A stretch of DNA of 64,000 bases from the NCBI GenBank assembly GCA_020746105.1, contig CM036618.1, positions 9,556,501-9,620,500 on the forward strand, written 5' to 3'. Positions 21,216 through 34,690 of this stretch are shown here, piece by piece; position 1 is the first letter of the stretch; each line of letters starts with the position of its first letter. The stretch comes from Trogon surrucura (Eukaryota > Chordata > Aves > Trogoniformes > Trogonidae). The translations under genes and the position numbers were made by a program. The notes beneath the pieces were generated by a model. The model worked only from the letters and a program-made list of their open reading frames with translations, searched no databases and was not told the DNA's origin.

Positions 21216-22943
21216 GGGGGGTCGCACTATATTGTGAGTACCCCTGTTGTGCAGAAAGAGATACAGAGAACAAGACTGCTGACCTCATCAGATGAAGCTC
21301 GGCAGGAATGCAGAAGATTGTCTTGGTTAGTTTCAGATGGTGAATTAAAAGGGGGAAAAGAGGTAAGGCGCATTTAAAAGGGACAAAGCACTTTTCCATG
21401 ATAATGCGCTGTTCCACTCCAAAACATTGCCTAGCTCAAAGTTTACAGAGGTGCTGAGATGAAAAAAAAAAATCTGCTAAAAAGCGGTAAAACAGTCCTA
21501 AGCCTAAAGCTATCTACACTGTAAGTAGTCTTTTCAGATGAAAATTATGCCTTCAGTTAACACAACTGATGCAAATACACTCACTTGGCAGTCTCTGCTC
21601 ATCTACATCTGTTAGAACAGTGGGAGATCTGCTTGCCTGTTGGTCTGAGCCTTGCTCCAACATATAGGTTCCCGACAATTATAAGTTTACATGGGCAGAC
21701 TTGAAAACACTGTGGAAAAATTCACTTTTCTTCAGGAAGTCCCTTCACTGTGCCAACAGAACAACATTGGTAGCATATGCCAGCTACAGTCAATTACACT
21801 AGCTTATACTAATATGACATGCAGAAGTAAAGGCAGGCAAAGAGTCCATGACTCTTACTGGCTGCCAAAAAGAAAAGCTGTATTGCCCTCGGTGCTGCAG
21901 AGCCAGTAAAGACCGCATTGGGTTGTAAGCATTAGAGCCAGATGGAAAGAAGAAATATTGAAATGGTTAACAAAAGGAATTGAAATTTGGAACTTGTCCT
22001 AAGAGATAGCCAACAATATACCAGCCCAAAGCTCTGTGATAGTCGGCAGCGGCCCTATAGCACAGGGGAGAAGAAAACAAGATCTATAGTCAATAGCCTT
22101 TATGTCTAGGAAAGGACCCTGAATGGGACTGTACATAATGAAGTTATAGTTTTGCCTAGCAGGTTAGCCATCTGACTCGTAGTCAACAGTCAAAGCTGAG
22201 ACAAAAATCAATAGGAAAAAAACCCCTATAGCTACATGATACAAAGCCAATAAAGCTGGGTACATTTTCTGGAATGAAAGTTGTTTTGCTTTTATGCTGC
22301 TGACCTTCCTAAGGCTAAATACATAATCAGTGATTCTATTGTTTTCTATGTTCTTTTTGTTTGTCCTAGTACATGTCAGTCTCTGCAGAACTGAGTCTTT
22401 GTTCCCTATATTTAATAGGCATATTAACACTAGATGGCCTTTTAAAAGACATATTTAAAGACAGACATATGTTTGTGAAAACCGCGTGTAGAAACAGCCT
22501 CCAAATGAACTTGTAGATGTCAGTGTGGGATGACCAATACAAAAAATCTAATACAGATGTTTCAGGAGAATGAACATCTGTAGGAGGTAAACTCAGCACA
22601 TAGGATACAGCTCCAAACCACGTCGTTATGATTTCAACAGTTTCACATTATAACCTCTAAGGAGGGGACCTGAGTTTTGTTGCTGATTTTCGTTTATGTT
22701 TGGTTCTCATTACAATTTGAAAAGAAAGTCTCAGTCCTGGAGCTTCCCAATACACAGAAAATATTATTTTAAAGACTAATTGGTCATGCAGGGTTTCAGA
22801 AAGACACATCTCTCATACTTTGGTGCAGCTGAGTGATAATGATGAAGCTAGCTGTGCTTTCAACCAGTAAAGGCTATCTGGTCTCTGCTCTAGAAAAAAC
22901 ATCTTCCACATTTCTTTAAAAATGTGCCACAGAAACATAACAC
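21216..22943. other. Non-coding stretch, nothing recognised
   Basis: Short frames only. An A9 run sits near 21461. No repeat family was recognised. Confidence 0.4.
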
Positions 22944-23086
22944 CTTGCTGCTGGTGATTGCAGTAGATTGTATTACTTCTGGGAGCTCAACAGGAGCAAA
23001 TATAACAGAAGGAGATGGGCTAAGGTCAGCCATTGTATCTGTGATAGTCACAGCTGCACAATCTGAGTCGTTGCCTGAGTATTCCA
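22944..23086 (-). other. Unrecognised exon-like segment C
   Basis: On the minus strand a strong acceptor-like site, a long pyrimidine run then CCTATAG, precedes an open stretch. The reading is EYSGNDSDCAAVTITDTMAD, then LSPSPSVIFAPVELPEVIQS, then TAITSSK. A weak donor (AAG followed by GTGTTA) gives a 143-nt segment. Residue composition looks protein-like (Ser/Thr/Pro/Asp), unlike the Phe/Leu/Lys-rich chance frames nearby. I do not recognise a protein family. It could be an internal exon of an unidentified minus-strand gene, or chance. Confidence 0.25.
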
Positions 23087-26000
23087 CTATAGGAAAAAAA
23101 ATACAAAGAGAAAAAAAGGGGGTTTAATGAAGAAAAGTTTCAAGCTTTGGATATCTTCAGTAAAAAACGTTTTTTTTGCTGGACTTCTCTATGCTACCAA
23201 AAGACAACAGATAAAAAATATACAAGTCCAGGCATGTGCATCAGCCTGACTGGTACAGTTTAGCCAGCTGACAGAGGTCTTGCAACTCACTGCTAAGACT
23301 GCTGTGAGTGAGGTGCTCCTGGAGCTGCACAAAGGATCACATGCACAGATACGTCATGGAGTCTTTATAAATCAGACTCCATATTTCTCCAGCTTTATTT
23401 CTTTCATTTTATCTCCTCTATCCTTCTCTGTACCTAAACGGTCAAAATTTCCTACTACCCTCTTTGTTTTTTTTTCCTTATGCTCTTTTCATCACTTTCT
23501 CTATTTCCTAGTTCACTTTCATTTTCTGCCCAGGTAGACAATGGCATATTCCCAGAGCAGCTGTAGTTTATTTTCTGAAATGAGGCCAAATTCAGAGGTT
23601 ACTTGGAATGGAAGGAGGGGGCCTGTTAGTAGCACACACAGAATTAGGATTCAAGAAGAGGGTGTTTTACCTACCCCACAGCTGAAATTACTCTTTGTGC
23701 CCTACAGCCACTGAGGTACCATAAGAGCACCAGGGGGAACCCAATGCTAGTTCTTCAGCAGTGTAGATATAGCTAATCTGTGCTGATATGTACATCAAAA
23801 CAAAGAATAGTCTCTGGTCCTATTTTTTCAATGTTTTAGATAAAACCTAGGAATCCATCATGTGAACTTCTGCTTTTTTAAAACTACAGAGCCTTCGGGC
23901 TTCCTTAGAAATTTTGTCATCTATTTATAGGAACACAACGAAATTCAAGCCGATGGAATCACGGAGTTCAGAGACACCTTGTGAGTCAGTGGGGTCCATC
24001 CCCAGTAGAATGTTTTATCATCTGATAAGATTGTTCCAAGTCTCATTTGCCTCTTGTACTAAGTGTAGATGGTGAGCACAGCAGCACCAAGCCAGTATGG
24101 AAGGAATAAGGCATAGAGGAAGCACGCTGTACCTACATAGCCACTCTCAGAAAGCATTTTCCTGGTTATCCCCAAGCCTGAAGAAATGGGCCTGGGGCGT
24201 CTTGAGCTAAGCATGAAAAACATGTTTAGCAGCATGTTAGAAGGTTCTGACAGCCTGTACTCTGAGATGTTGTTCAAGATGTGAGTGGTGAGATTGCATT
24301 GTACGAGTGTGTACTGCAGCCCTACTTTTTATGATTACATCAGTCGAAGCAGATTTATTGTTTTGAAAAACAAGTTCAGTAAATGTGCTGGGGAGTTCTC
24401 TTGCATTTGTGTAGTTTTTGCAGATTTTGCTGGCTATCCCTAAACTTGCAGAGAAAGTTATGCAACAACTCAGGCTGCGTGTGAAAGGTGGTGTGGAGGG
24501 GAAAGCTTCAAGGTCATTTGCAAGGTATTGGGAAGTGTTTATGTTTTCCAGTAACAACTGAATTGTCTTATCTTGTTAGTATTATCTTGAAGAAATAATG
24601 TGTAACATATACTGTTTTGTTTTTTTTTCTGCATGTTACTTTTTTCTTAATCCTCGTTTGTGTTGTTCACTGCCCTCCAAGTCCACAACAATATTTTCCA
24701 CTGAGACCCAAACAAGGAGAAAACATAACTCACTACTGCATGAAAGTGTTTGAAATAATACAAGGGCTGTGTTGCAAACCATCGGAGTGATGTTTTCAAA
24801 GCAGGAAAGTAAGTGTTGCATGTCCTAGTTTGTAGAGTGAGGTCATGTGGAAATATCTGAGGACACAAAGTGTGCAGGGGACAGGTGGCAAACCCTGAAA
24901 GGAAAAGGAGCCAAATTTGGTGCAGTTTTGTCCTTATTGCTTGCAAAGAAATTCTTGTGCATTGGCCTCTGATCAATGCCTGTGTACTATTTGGAGGAAT
25001 GTTAGCTGGCAAAAATGTCATGACAGTTAAAAGATCTGAACGCTAAAATACTAGTGCTTAAGCTTAGATCCTGTTTTCCTGTCTTCAATTATTTCTAGCA
25101 GTGGTAAAAGCAGTAATAATATATATTTTAATATTAGGTATAGTAGTGGAAACTATACTACTCTTTTGGGATTAATACATTTGGAATCCTTTTATTTTGA
25201 TAATGCCCTTGAATTTAGACCAGTGTTTCGAAACATAAAGCTGGAACTTAAAAATCCACATTTATCTGCTTAAATAATCAAAGCTTATGTGCCTGGATCT
25301 CCACTACAGAGTTTGTGGAAATCTTAAGGTCAGTGTAAATTAATTGAACTCAGTATCTCTAAAAACAAGGTGATCCCTTTATTTGAGTAAAGTGAATTTA
25401 AGAGGTCATGATCAATTCTTAAATTTTTCTGTCTCACATTCAACAGCTACTCTTCAATTAATTCTTTCAGACATTAAAGAAAACATTCCTTCAGAAATAA
25501 GAATACAAGAGAAAAAGGACTGAGCTCAGGGATCACAGTTAGATCTGAGTTAGATAATGTTACTGGATTCGTTAGATATGAAGTATCTAGCAGAGTTACG
25601 ATACAACGTTTCTTAAAGGAAAAAGGTTTCCTGCTGCTTTATTGCACTTTTGGGCTGAGTTAAAAAAAGATTCCTTTACCACTAAGGGCGTGCATATGGT
25701 TAGCTCTTGTGGCATAGGCAATACATAACTTGATTGTCAAAGTAATTTGATTGAGATTTAAATGTCCATAATATGTTATTTTTTTTTGCTTGGATGCAAA
25801 TTTAGTGTCTCTTTGAACAATATATTGCATGTTTTCCTCAAGTTTCTCTTTTGGAAGGTGTGAAACCCCCTTCTCTACACTAAATCACAGAGATGTTTTT
25901 AAATATATGGATTTAATGAAAAAATTTCACAAAATATTTAGTTATTTGGCTTAGAAGAAAGTGTAGTAGAATAATCTGTCTGACATATTTGACCTGTTCT

Positions 26001-29000
26001 GATAATTATGCAAATAGTAAACAAAATATACAATAATATACAACATTTTTATATAAAATAATAGTTTTAGTAGTGGTTTCCAGCAAAGCACCTGTTAAGT
26101 ATTTTTCAGAAAAGCAAAAAAATAACTTTATTTTGACAGATTTCATGGAAAAACAATGTAAGTAAATTTGAAATTATTTTTTTGACAACAATTTTTTTTA
26201 TTACCTGGTGTTAAGGGTTAGGGCTGGGGTAGCCACTAGATGAATGACAGACACTCTCTGTTAACCACTCTCCTGAAGTTTAATATTGTGAATATTTCCT
26301 TTGTTGAGCTAAAAAGGGCTGTTTTTTTTACACAGTACTGAGTAATCTAGCTTAGTATTTCTCATTTCATGGCAAAATCACTTTCATAAGAGGGCCTTAT
26401 TGTATGGATAAGAAGAACATATACTTTTATATACAAGGATACAATCTGAATGCTCTTTCTGAATGGGGTAACACAATTTCAGATAATAGGATTGCCTTCA
26501 TCTCGCTTAGCTTCATCCATCCAGAAATCAAATGTATTTTCAGACTTACTTGTCTATCCTCTCTGTTGTTATTGTAGCCAGAGAGGAAGCAAAAGGAACC
26601 TGCAGGCAGTTAAAATTTGTTTGCATAAAAGCAGTGCTCAAACATTATTAGTCAAATTCAGTAAGAGATATTAATTTCTTAGATATTCAAATAAAAGTGC
26701 ATTTGGTTGTGCTGAAGGAGAATGTAGTGATCTCAAAGGAAACTGTTGTTGATGTTTCTTGTGTACTGGTTTTCAGACTAATATTTTTTAATAATTTGAC
26801 CAACATTGTCTGGTTAAGAATCTAGAGGTTGTTAAAAATTGGATGATGATAAAAAAGAGGTGGTGTAATACAGTGGAAGATAAAAATATCTCAGAAAGAT
26901 CTGGTTGACCTTGAGACCTTTTGTGTAATAGAAATGGCCTGACTGTAAGTGTACAATGTAAATTAAAGTTGTAAGTCTATTGGAACTTGTAGCAATATTT
27001 ATTTTTTTTTTTGGTGAAAACTAGAGGCCTAGCAGCAAGAATCAGCAAAGGAAGGTCCTTAGAGAACAAGATTCCAGAATGACTGAATGGACATGGATGT
27101 GTTGTGAATCCATCAAAAAGTTAAATGTATTTGTTGTATAGATGAGGACAAACCTTTCCAAATATTGCAGAGAAGTAAACTGGCACTGGAAACTACCATG
27201 ATAATGCTCCACTTGGAATTTTATTCTATTCCATAGTTGATCAAAATAAAGAAGACATCCATAGTCAAAAGAAACTAAAACTGAAGCCCAAAGTTGTTTA
27301 AAAGACAAATAAGTTCTCATGGGGCCTAGATAAATTTAATCTGGGTATTAACAGAAAGATTTTAACCGTCAGAGACTTGAAGTTCTGAAGTAGCCTTCCC
27401 ATAGGATCAATGAGAATAATAATGCGAAATAATTTCATAATGGAATTTATTAAGTTTTTAATGAGTTATATGACATGGTCACCTGAACAGGAAGATGTTT
27501 CAGAACTTAAGAGCTCTCTTTCACTTCTGTATATTTATGTCCCTAGATGCTTGTTGTAGGGTGAGATATGCTTCATTAGAAGAAATGGCAATGTTTTAAA
27601 TGTCATAGACTACTTTTCCCGTGCAGGAAAGATACACTAGAAACTTTTCTCCTGGGTCTGTTTCACAAACAGACCGAGTTCAGCACAGTTAAAAATAGGT
27701 GTTTGTCAGATAGGTCATCTGTAACTTCTGTGGGAAGAAGTACCCTAAGGAAAAAAGGTAGTTGGGTAGAAACATTTTGAGTTAGAAAATAAATAAAAAC
27801 CTAGAAGCGTGCATTACATAGTGGATTAAGTTGAATTTATCCTCTTATATGTTAAATTTCTATTAATTTTTTAACATGCTCAGTATAATAGTTTTGGAAC
27901 TAAATTTACAAAACTCAGAGTTTGAAAAAGGAGATTTTCCTCCACCTACAGTATCCTCTTGCAAGATGTGTTTGGAAGGTCAAGAAGAATTAATCCAACT
28001 GTTTGGAAGATTAGGAATTTTTTCCAATATTAATTTTGGATTCGGTCTACTATTTTAGAGATATCTAAAATATAGATTAAAAAAATAATTGTTTATATTC
28101 AGGCATAAACCCCCAAGCTCTTATTCTCAGATAACATAATAATTGCAGATTTTCTGCATGTGAAAAGAAAAAGGAGAACAGTATTTTTTTGCAAATATTT
28201 TAATCTATGAGAATTTCAGCTTGCCAGAAGTTCCACAAGGCAATTGTATAAATAAACAATTACCTTTTTAAAATAAAGCTTAAGTAATTCAATTGTGCCA
28301 TGGGAAATCCGGTCTAAGTTTTGTGCTAATGAGGAAGTGTCATAAATATTCACGTTTTCTTACCATTACCCTTAAAATTTACTTCCTACAGGTATGGAGA
28401 TAGATGAAGAATCTTACACTTCACTGCGGAGTAAGGAAGAAGGAAACAAAGAAAATTAGCTTACCCAGTTACATTTGAGTGAGCAGCCACTAGCAACAAT
28501 AGTGTAGGAACATCATTGATCTTGGGCGAAGAGACTGCAAAAAGTCAGAAATAGAGTGGCACAAAAAGTAGGAAGGGAAACACACAGTGAATGGCTACGC
28601 TGGCAGGATATGCTGTTACTGTGATAGGAACTCTGAGGGTGTCTATTCATTACTTGTGTACAATATCGTGATGACAGAGTTCACAGAAATTAAATTTACC
28701 AAGACTAGAAAACTGTTCTATTTCTGCATCTGTACTGCTGAGGCCAGCAACTCAAATAATAATTTTGTCTTGACCCTGTACAGTCTGAAAATGGTTTATG
28801 AATGGGAGTTATACAGACTCTGTTTTGCATGAACATTTACTCCATTTGTTTGTACGCACAAAAAATGGTGGTGGACTATCATTATCCAAATTGATAGCAG
28901 CTGTGCTTACTAAAAAAATATTTTCCTCAAATCTGTTGACATGTCAGTAGCAATAAAAAAGAATAAAATATGTCATATGGTACACTGAAACTCCTGGATT

Positions 29001-29539
29001 ACTTGTCATAGCCCATTTAATTGTGTGTTGCATTCAATCCAAGAAATCTTCTGTAAAAGTAGTATATTTGCTAGGCCATTTAGTATAGATTCTACTAACC
29101 TCAAGGGAGATATTTTCAAGATATCCACAAAAATATAAATATTTAACTTCCTATCACATTTGCATAATTTAATTGAATGTTTTCCTTAAGCTTTTTTTGT
29201 TTGTTTTTTAAAAAAAATCCAGTTGTCCATTTTGATGCTTGAAACTAATGTACTGTCATATTAACTGACCAGGGACCAGCCCATGAGCTCCCTTTGTAAT
29301 TCCAACTGACTGGAAATATATTTTTACTGTATTTTGCAGAAGGAAACAGACAAGCTCTTCTTGCAGTCTAAACTGAATGGAACCCATGTGAATAAAGCAT
29401 TGGGTCAGGTCCTAGCTAACAAGCCATGTTTAGTAGCTGGCTGTATTAAGTCCCTAAAGACAGCAAGTGCAACTGAGATCTTTTTCCTAACGGTGGTGCA
29501 GATGTAGGCAATGGATGCACGTCCCTGCTTGGAACAGTT
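23087..29539. other. Repeat-poor AT-rich block, no gene recognised
   Basis: About 6.4 kb with no recognisable LINE or LTR. Minus-strand frames of 106 codons (24237-24557) and 124 codons (24647-25021) have no motif and no splice support. From about 25 kb on the sequence is very AT-rich with many T and A runs. A short ATG frame at 28394 follows a CTACAG but is only 21 codons long. Confidence 0.4.
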
Positions 29540-29660
29540 TACAGTCCCAGTTGAACAGACAAGAAGACCTCAGGGAGATGAAATAACTTACTGTCTTTCA
29601 GGACCAGAGCCGGATTTAATGCGAGTCTCAATGCAGTGACTTTTCTACTCCAGCACCCTA
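29540..29660 (+). repeat. MIR-like CORE-SINE remnant
   Basis: The order CTCAGGGAGATGAAATAACT, then CAGGACCAGAGCCGGATTTA, then GCGAGTCTCA, then CTACTCCAGCACCCTACC follows the MIR core and 3' part: a GAG.GA..TAA.TTACT block, AGAGCCGGGATTTGAACC, GTCT, and TCCAG..CCC. The copy is decayed and the 5' end is not resolved. The call is from phrase order by eye. Confidence 0.45.
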
Positions 29661-32224
29661 CCTTCTGATCTCAAAAAACCTCACCAAATAAAATCAAGTG
29701 ATGAAGATAGACTCAGACAAGGAGGTCAGACACAGGCAAAAGCCACTAGAAACCTAAGTTCAAAACAGGGAGGACTATGGGAATACAGAAGGTCACAAGC
29801 AGCAATATATTTTTTTTTTTAAAAAATGATAGGATATTGTAAGAGCATAAATATGTGTGTGTGTTTCCTATTCTGAGAACAAAATACCTGTCTGCTGGCT
29901 GTGCCTTCTCAGAGGTTTAAAACCTCAAGTGACAGAAGGCACCATAAAGCCAATTACACTGGCTGCGTCGTGACGAACTGGCCAAGCTCTACCTTCACAG
30001 GACTGGGAAAAGTGACTCCCTGCTTCCAGAGCAAAATGAGCTGAAGCCACTCGTTACCTGATTTCTATAGCAACAGAAGGCACTTCAGTCTCTCTCATCT
30101 GCTCCTCCTGTCTCTCCTCTTTTTCTGGGGAGATGAAACATCTGGCCATGGATTTATGATCCAGCTGGGGCTGACATCACTTCCGATGATGCATGGCAAA
30201 GTAAGAGGTGACTCCCTTCTGAAAGAGCAATATGAAAAATTCAGGAGAATGACATTTTCTTTCACTAAGTAATTGAAAAAAGTAAGGAGGTGGTTTTAAA
30301 GGAAGGGCGTTGAAGACAGAGGCTACCTATTTTTGCCAAGACAGCACAGAGTGCAAAGATATATGGGGAAAGTATAATTGTCAGTCACTTTCTCATGAAG
30401 GATATTTTATGCAGTAATAAATGAGACAAACAGGCACTGAATGGGGCTTTATGGGAAGCAGTTTGGGCTCAGTTGCACCTCCGCCTCTCAGGGTTTCTTC
30501 CATTAGTCACTCAGCTGATGAATTTGCTCAGCAGTGGTGGCTGTTTCTAGAAAAGAAGAAACAGGTCTCAGAAGATTCAGCAGTTTAGTTTAAATACATT
30601 TTCTCTCCCACGCCCGCTCCATGCTGAGCTCCCGTGTCTCTCTCTGCAGCTGTTGCCTGTTTCACGAATACCTTCTCCTTCATGTTAATCACCCCCATCC
30701 CTCCTTGGAGGTAGCTGGAATCAACCAACACCATTTTTCACAGCTATGTCATGGAAAGATATCAAGCTTTTAGAACCCACAGAATTTAATCTGAACCCAC
30801 AAAAAAAACCCCAACCACCACCAAACCCAAAACCCAACAGGATTCAAAAATATTCAGTCATTTCTTGAGATTCAAGAAGTTCAAGTCTGATGTCTCCCCA
30901 GAGGTTTTTATTCTCTGGTGTGGCTGGCATGGTTACCTGGTAGATGTAGCCTCATTTGCTTGAGCTAGTTCTGCATGAACTAACTATAAACTGCTAATGC
31001 TAAGGAAAATGGTGCAGAGAAACTCAGGCAGTCTTTGCTCAGAGCATGCTTGTGTCTGATATCTGTATAGTTGCATTGCGCGGTATTTTTCTTCAGTAAG
31101 TCAATCTGATCATGAACAGTTTTTGGCTTAGCTGGCAGCAATTTGAGAAGCTCTACCCTGCTCTCTGCAATTTGTTACAGGCACTGTTTCCCCCTATTTA
31201 AAGTAGAGGTAATGTTACTTGCAAAACATGCTGAGATTTGTGCTGGGATGTAAATTCGAGGTAATGTTGCAGTTTCTCTAATGGCTTCCTTTCAAACTCT
31301 GAGGTTGGGCTTTACGAATTGGTTCTTCAGCTGAATTGTGGGATTTTAAGTCTATTTTTGACTGACAAACACTAATCCCTCACACTACAATATATGATTT
31401 TCTCATTTACCCTTTACATGGTATTTGATGAAGTAAGCTATTAAATAATAATTGTTGTAGTGAAGGGCAATGTATTTGCCTACTTTTAGAGATTTCTGAA
31501 ATGTTAATACACTGAGATATTGCTGCAGCTGTCTCAGATGTGCTGGCCCTGTGTATGGCTTGTACTGGATGCTCTAATTAAAATAATTTTCATTTAGTCA
31601 GTGGGGAAAAAAAAGAAAAAAAATTGCTTTCTGCACCAGGTTGGTTATTTAACTGGGATAGGGAAAATGAAGAAGTAGAGGAAGAAAAAGTGAGTTATCT
31701 CCAAAAGGAGGCTTAGAATAAGCAAGTTCCCTTTGCTTGAAAAATCGTTGATCTCAGTCATTGTCTTGAAATTAGCCTTCAGTGTTATTCACTGGATTTT
31801 TGTTGTGAGCTGGTAGTGGGATCAGCAGATGTTGTTGGAGTTACACAGCTGAGGTATGATGAAGTGATTTTTTTAAGGATAGTGCCTTCTGCTGGGATTG
31901 AAGATCTTTCCCTGGAGGTCGTCAGTTGCAACTGAATACATTAAAATGAGAGAACGGTTCAGTTGCCTATGTAAATTGAGATGGTGGCATGAATCCAACT
32001 ATTCAGTACAAAGGTATCTCCGCCTACACACTAATACTGGAGATTTAAGCTTTTTGTGCCATAAAAACAGTTCCTGATGCAGAGAGACTACCTACAGCCA
32101 AGGAATGCAAGACACTTCCTAATTCTGGCTGCAGAAGGACCTTATTTTTATAGGATCTGCTCTATTTGCATAAAATATTTCTGTATTAATATGGAAGTGA
32201 CAGGGAACTATTTGTCTCTCCCAG
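29661..32224. other. Non-coding stretch, nothing recognised
   Basis: AT-rich with an A/C-rich patch near 30800-30838. No repeat family was recognised. Confidence 0.4.
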
Positions 32225-32352
32225 GAAACGATCCCCCACTGCGATGTAGAATTGGCTCTCTTTATGCTGTTCAGGGAACCCCAAATTCTCCTGTACTAGA
32301 AGTTCCCGAGAAGGAGAATCACAAGAACCATCACAACCACTTTCAATCCCAG
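32225..32352 (+). other. Unrecognised exon-like segment E
   Basis: TTTGTCTCTCCCAG gives a good acceptor, and CAG followed by GTGTGA a plausible donor. They bound a 128-nt segment with one open frame reading NDPPLRCRIGSLYAVQGTPN, SPVLEVPEKENHKNHHNHFQ and SQ. The mixed, non-repetitive composition and two matched splice-like sites make it the best plus-strand exon candidate here. The frame stays open upstream to 32077, which weakens the argument. No family recognised. Confidence 0.25.
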
Positions 32353-34329
32353 GTGTGATCTTACGTAAGAGGCCAAGCTCTACTACCTTTAAGAGAGAAA
32401 ATCAGATGCTTCTGTGGTTGGAATTAAAAATTTTATTATTACAGCTCTGTCTAGAATTCTGTAGGAAGGATATAATTGGCAATATATGTTTTACAATGTA
32501 CCTAAAGATAAGAATCTTTATTAAATTTCTGGGGTTTTCCGCAAGGGCTTGGCTGAGTCTGGAAATGTTAAACTGCCACACTTAGGAGTCTCTTTACTGC
32601 ACCGAGAGAAACTTGGGGAAGCTTTCTCTGCTGAACCTGCTGTGCAGATACATGGATCTTACTCATTTCTGATGTAAAATAACAGTGTCATTGCAGGCAT
32701 GATTATTTAAGATATAATCAAGTGAAGTTTTGTTATATTGTTTATTAGCAGGAACCTTCAAGCTAAGTACAAGCTCAGGAACCACTGTTCTGATTTTAAC
32801 TTTATTATGTTCAGTAGTTATCACGCCTCCTTTTCCTGGTTCAGAGATACCAACTGCTTTTTTTTCTCAATTGTTTTAACCGATAAGTAAAATCAAGTTA
32901 AATTGAAAGTGGTTGTTCTCTACCTGTATTTAGCTGGAAGGCTATGTCTCTAGTTCAAAACTGGAAAAACTTAGTGTGTTTTTAAATTTGCTTGTTTTTT
33001 CCAACTGCAACAGTTAGCTGATAAATTTCAAACACCACCAAAAAACTTCTCTCCTTGCAAACCGTGTCTTTTTATTTCCACACCCCCGCCCCCCCCCTCC
33101 CCAGACTACTTTGGAAAGAAGAATGAAAATGCATTTTACTGCCCTCAGATTAAGGTCAAAAGCAGCCTCACACTTACTCCGTTGACAGTCATCCTTCTGA
33201 CTGACCCTGTAGAAGCAAACGATTTCTGAAATATATTGTGTTTACAGGGCTTTTGGACAAGAGATGAGACCTACTGCGTTACTGCAGTTTCATTGAAACA
33301 TGCAACTGTCGTGTTATGCATCAAATAAGTTATGAAGAGCAGTACAGGCATGACCTTGAGAGATTTTTTTAAGTCCAAATACAAATTAACTTTTTTTCTT
33401 GTTTTCTAAGTGAATGTCTTGAAGCTGATTGACAGCAAAGCAGAAGAGTTTAGCAAGTTGTAGGAACACAATTTCATACGATCTCAGCAGAGACTCCCTT
33501 TATTATTAATGCTCTCTCTCCCTTCAAATCACTGATTAAAACCTCATCCATTCCATTTACCCTACCAGTTATCACTATTTCACACCCGTTTTGGATGCGT
33601 ACATATATATGTAACCTATGGATTAAATACTTTTCTGGATATGGTTCTAATTTTGAGAAGGCTATATTACTCTTTTACCTAGTATTCTACAGAGAAGTGA
33701 TATTTTTTATTTTGATTCACTGCTTATACACAATCCAAAACAATACATCTTAATATTTATGTTGATATGGAAGTTAAAATAAATTATCAGTCAGTTGATT
33801 CTGTGTGAAGAGAAACAGTTGAAAGGCGAGAATCACTCCATTCCTTGCTTCATTGAATAAATATTTTACAGTAAATGGAATTGGGGGGATTGAGAAAATC
33901 CCAATCTCAATTCTGAGTTGCATTTAATCATGAAGGTAGTAAATGGGAAAGCTCAATGATTCAGGCTAGGAGGCATTATAAGTGGTTGCCTTAACAGTAT
34001 ATTAGAGCACACAAAGACTTCTTTGTCCAGTCCTTACTGGCCTTGTGAAAGGAATCTAAAGCCCATGGCTAGTCTGGCCTGAAAAAGCAAAATATTTAGG
34101 GAACATTAAAATGAATCATCCTGACATTTTCAGAAAACAGTGTCTGTTTTTAGCTAAGTTGGAATAATTTGCTAAAGTAACGTTTAGTTTCAGCATCGTC
34201 CAAAAATGCATTTGTTGTGATTCATCCATCCAAACTCCTGCCCAGACATTCTTTCAACTTTGAGAAACATTTTCTCTTAATTCTATCTAGCTTTATTGAT
34301 TGCTTGTGTCATTGACATACTCTCACTCA
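32353..34329. other. Non-coding stretch with a C-rich run
   Basis: A run of mostly C occurs at about 33081-33103, followed by CAG. No exon with an open frame and donor was evident after it. Otherwise AT-rich unique-looking sequence. Confidence 0.4.
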
Positions 34330-34690
34330 CCAATGATGCAAATCAAGGACTTGGGGCTCTGTAATTCTAGGCAATGTGCATGTGAAAGATGGCATCTTCC
34401 CCCAAAAGAGCTTATGATTTTATCTGGGAGCTGAGGAACACGATGAATAGGACAGATAACAGAGAAGGAGACAATCAAATGTGATTAATGTTAGTGTAAT
34501 AAGCAGTGGTTAAAGCACAGGAGGGTTTTTTTACATGTCAGAACATATCTCAACAGAGGTTGCTTTTGAAGACCCCAGCACAATTACTCTGTTGGTGTCC
34601 CACAGCTCTGCTCAAAGGCAGGGCTAGGACTTGAAGCATCCCCATTCCCTGTTAATGCCTCCTTCCAGCTGCAGGGCTGGACTCAGGATC
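34330..34690 (+). repeat. Possible ancient SINE (MIR/AmnSINE-like) remnant
   Basis: AAGAGCTTATGATTTTATCT, GGACAGATAACAGAGAAGG and, about 140 bp on, GGCAGGGCTAGGACTTGAAG resemble phrases of conserved amniote SINE relics (AGAGCTTA.AATCTAA and GCAGAGCTAGGACTTGAACC). Spacing is irregular and the call is weak. Confidence 0.28.

Noticed and set aside
24237-25021. Two minus-strand frames of 106 and 124 codons
   Set aside because: No domain, no splice-like boundaries, and composition typical of chance frames; left unannotated.
28381-28460. Short ATG frame (21 codons) after CTACAG, with a DEESYTSL phrase
   Set aside because: It looked like a YxxL-type cytoplasmic start, but it is too short, with no downstream exon found.
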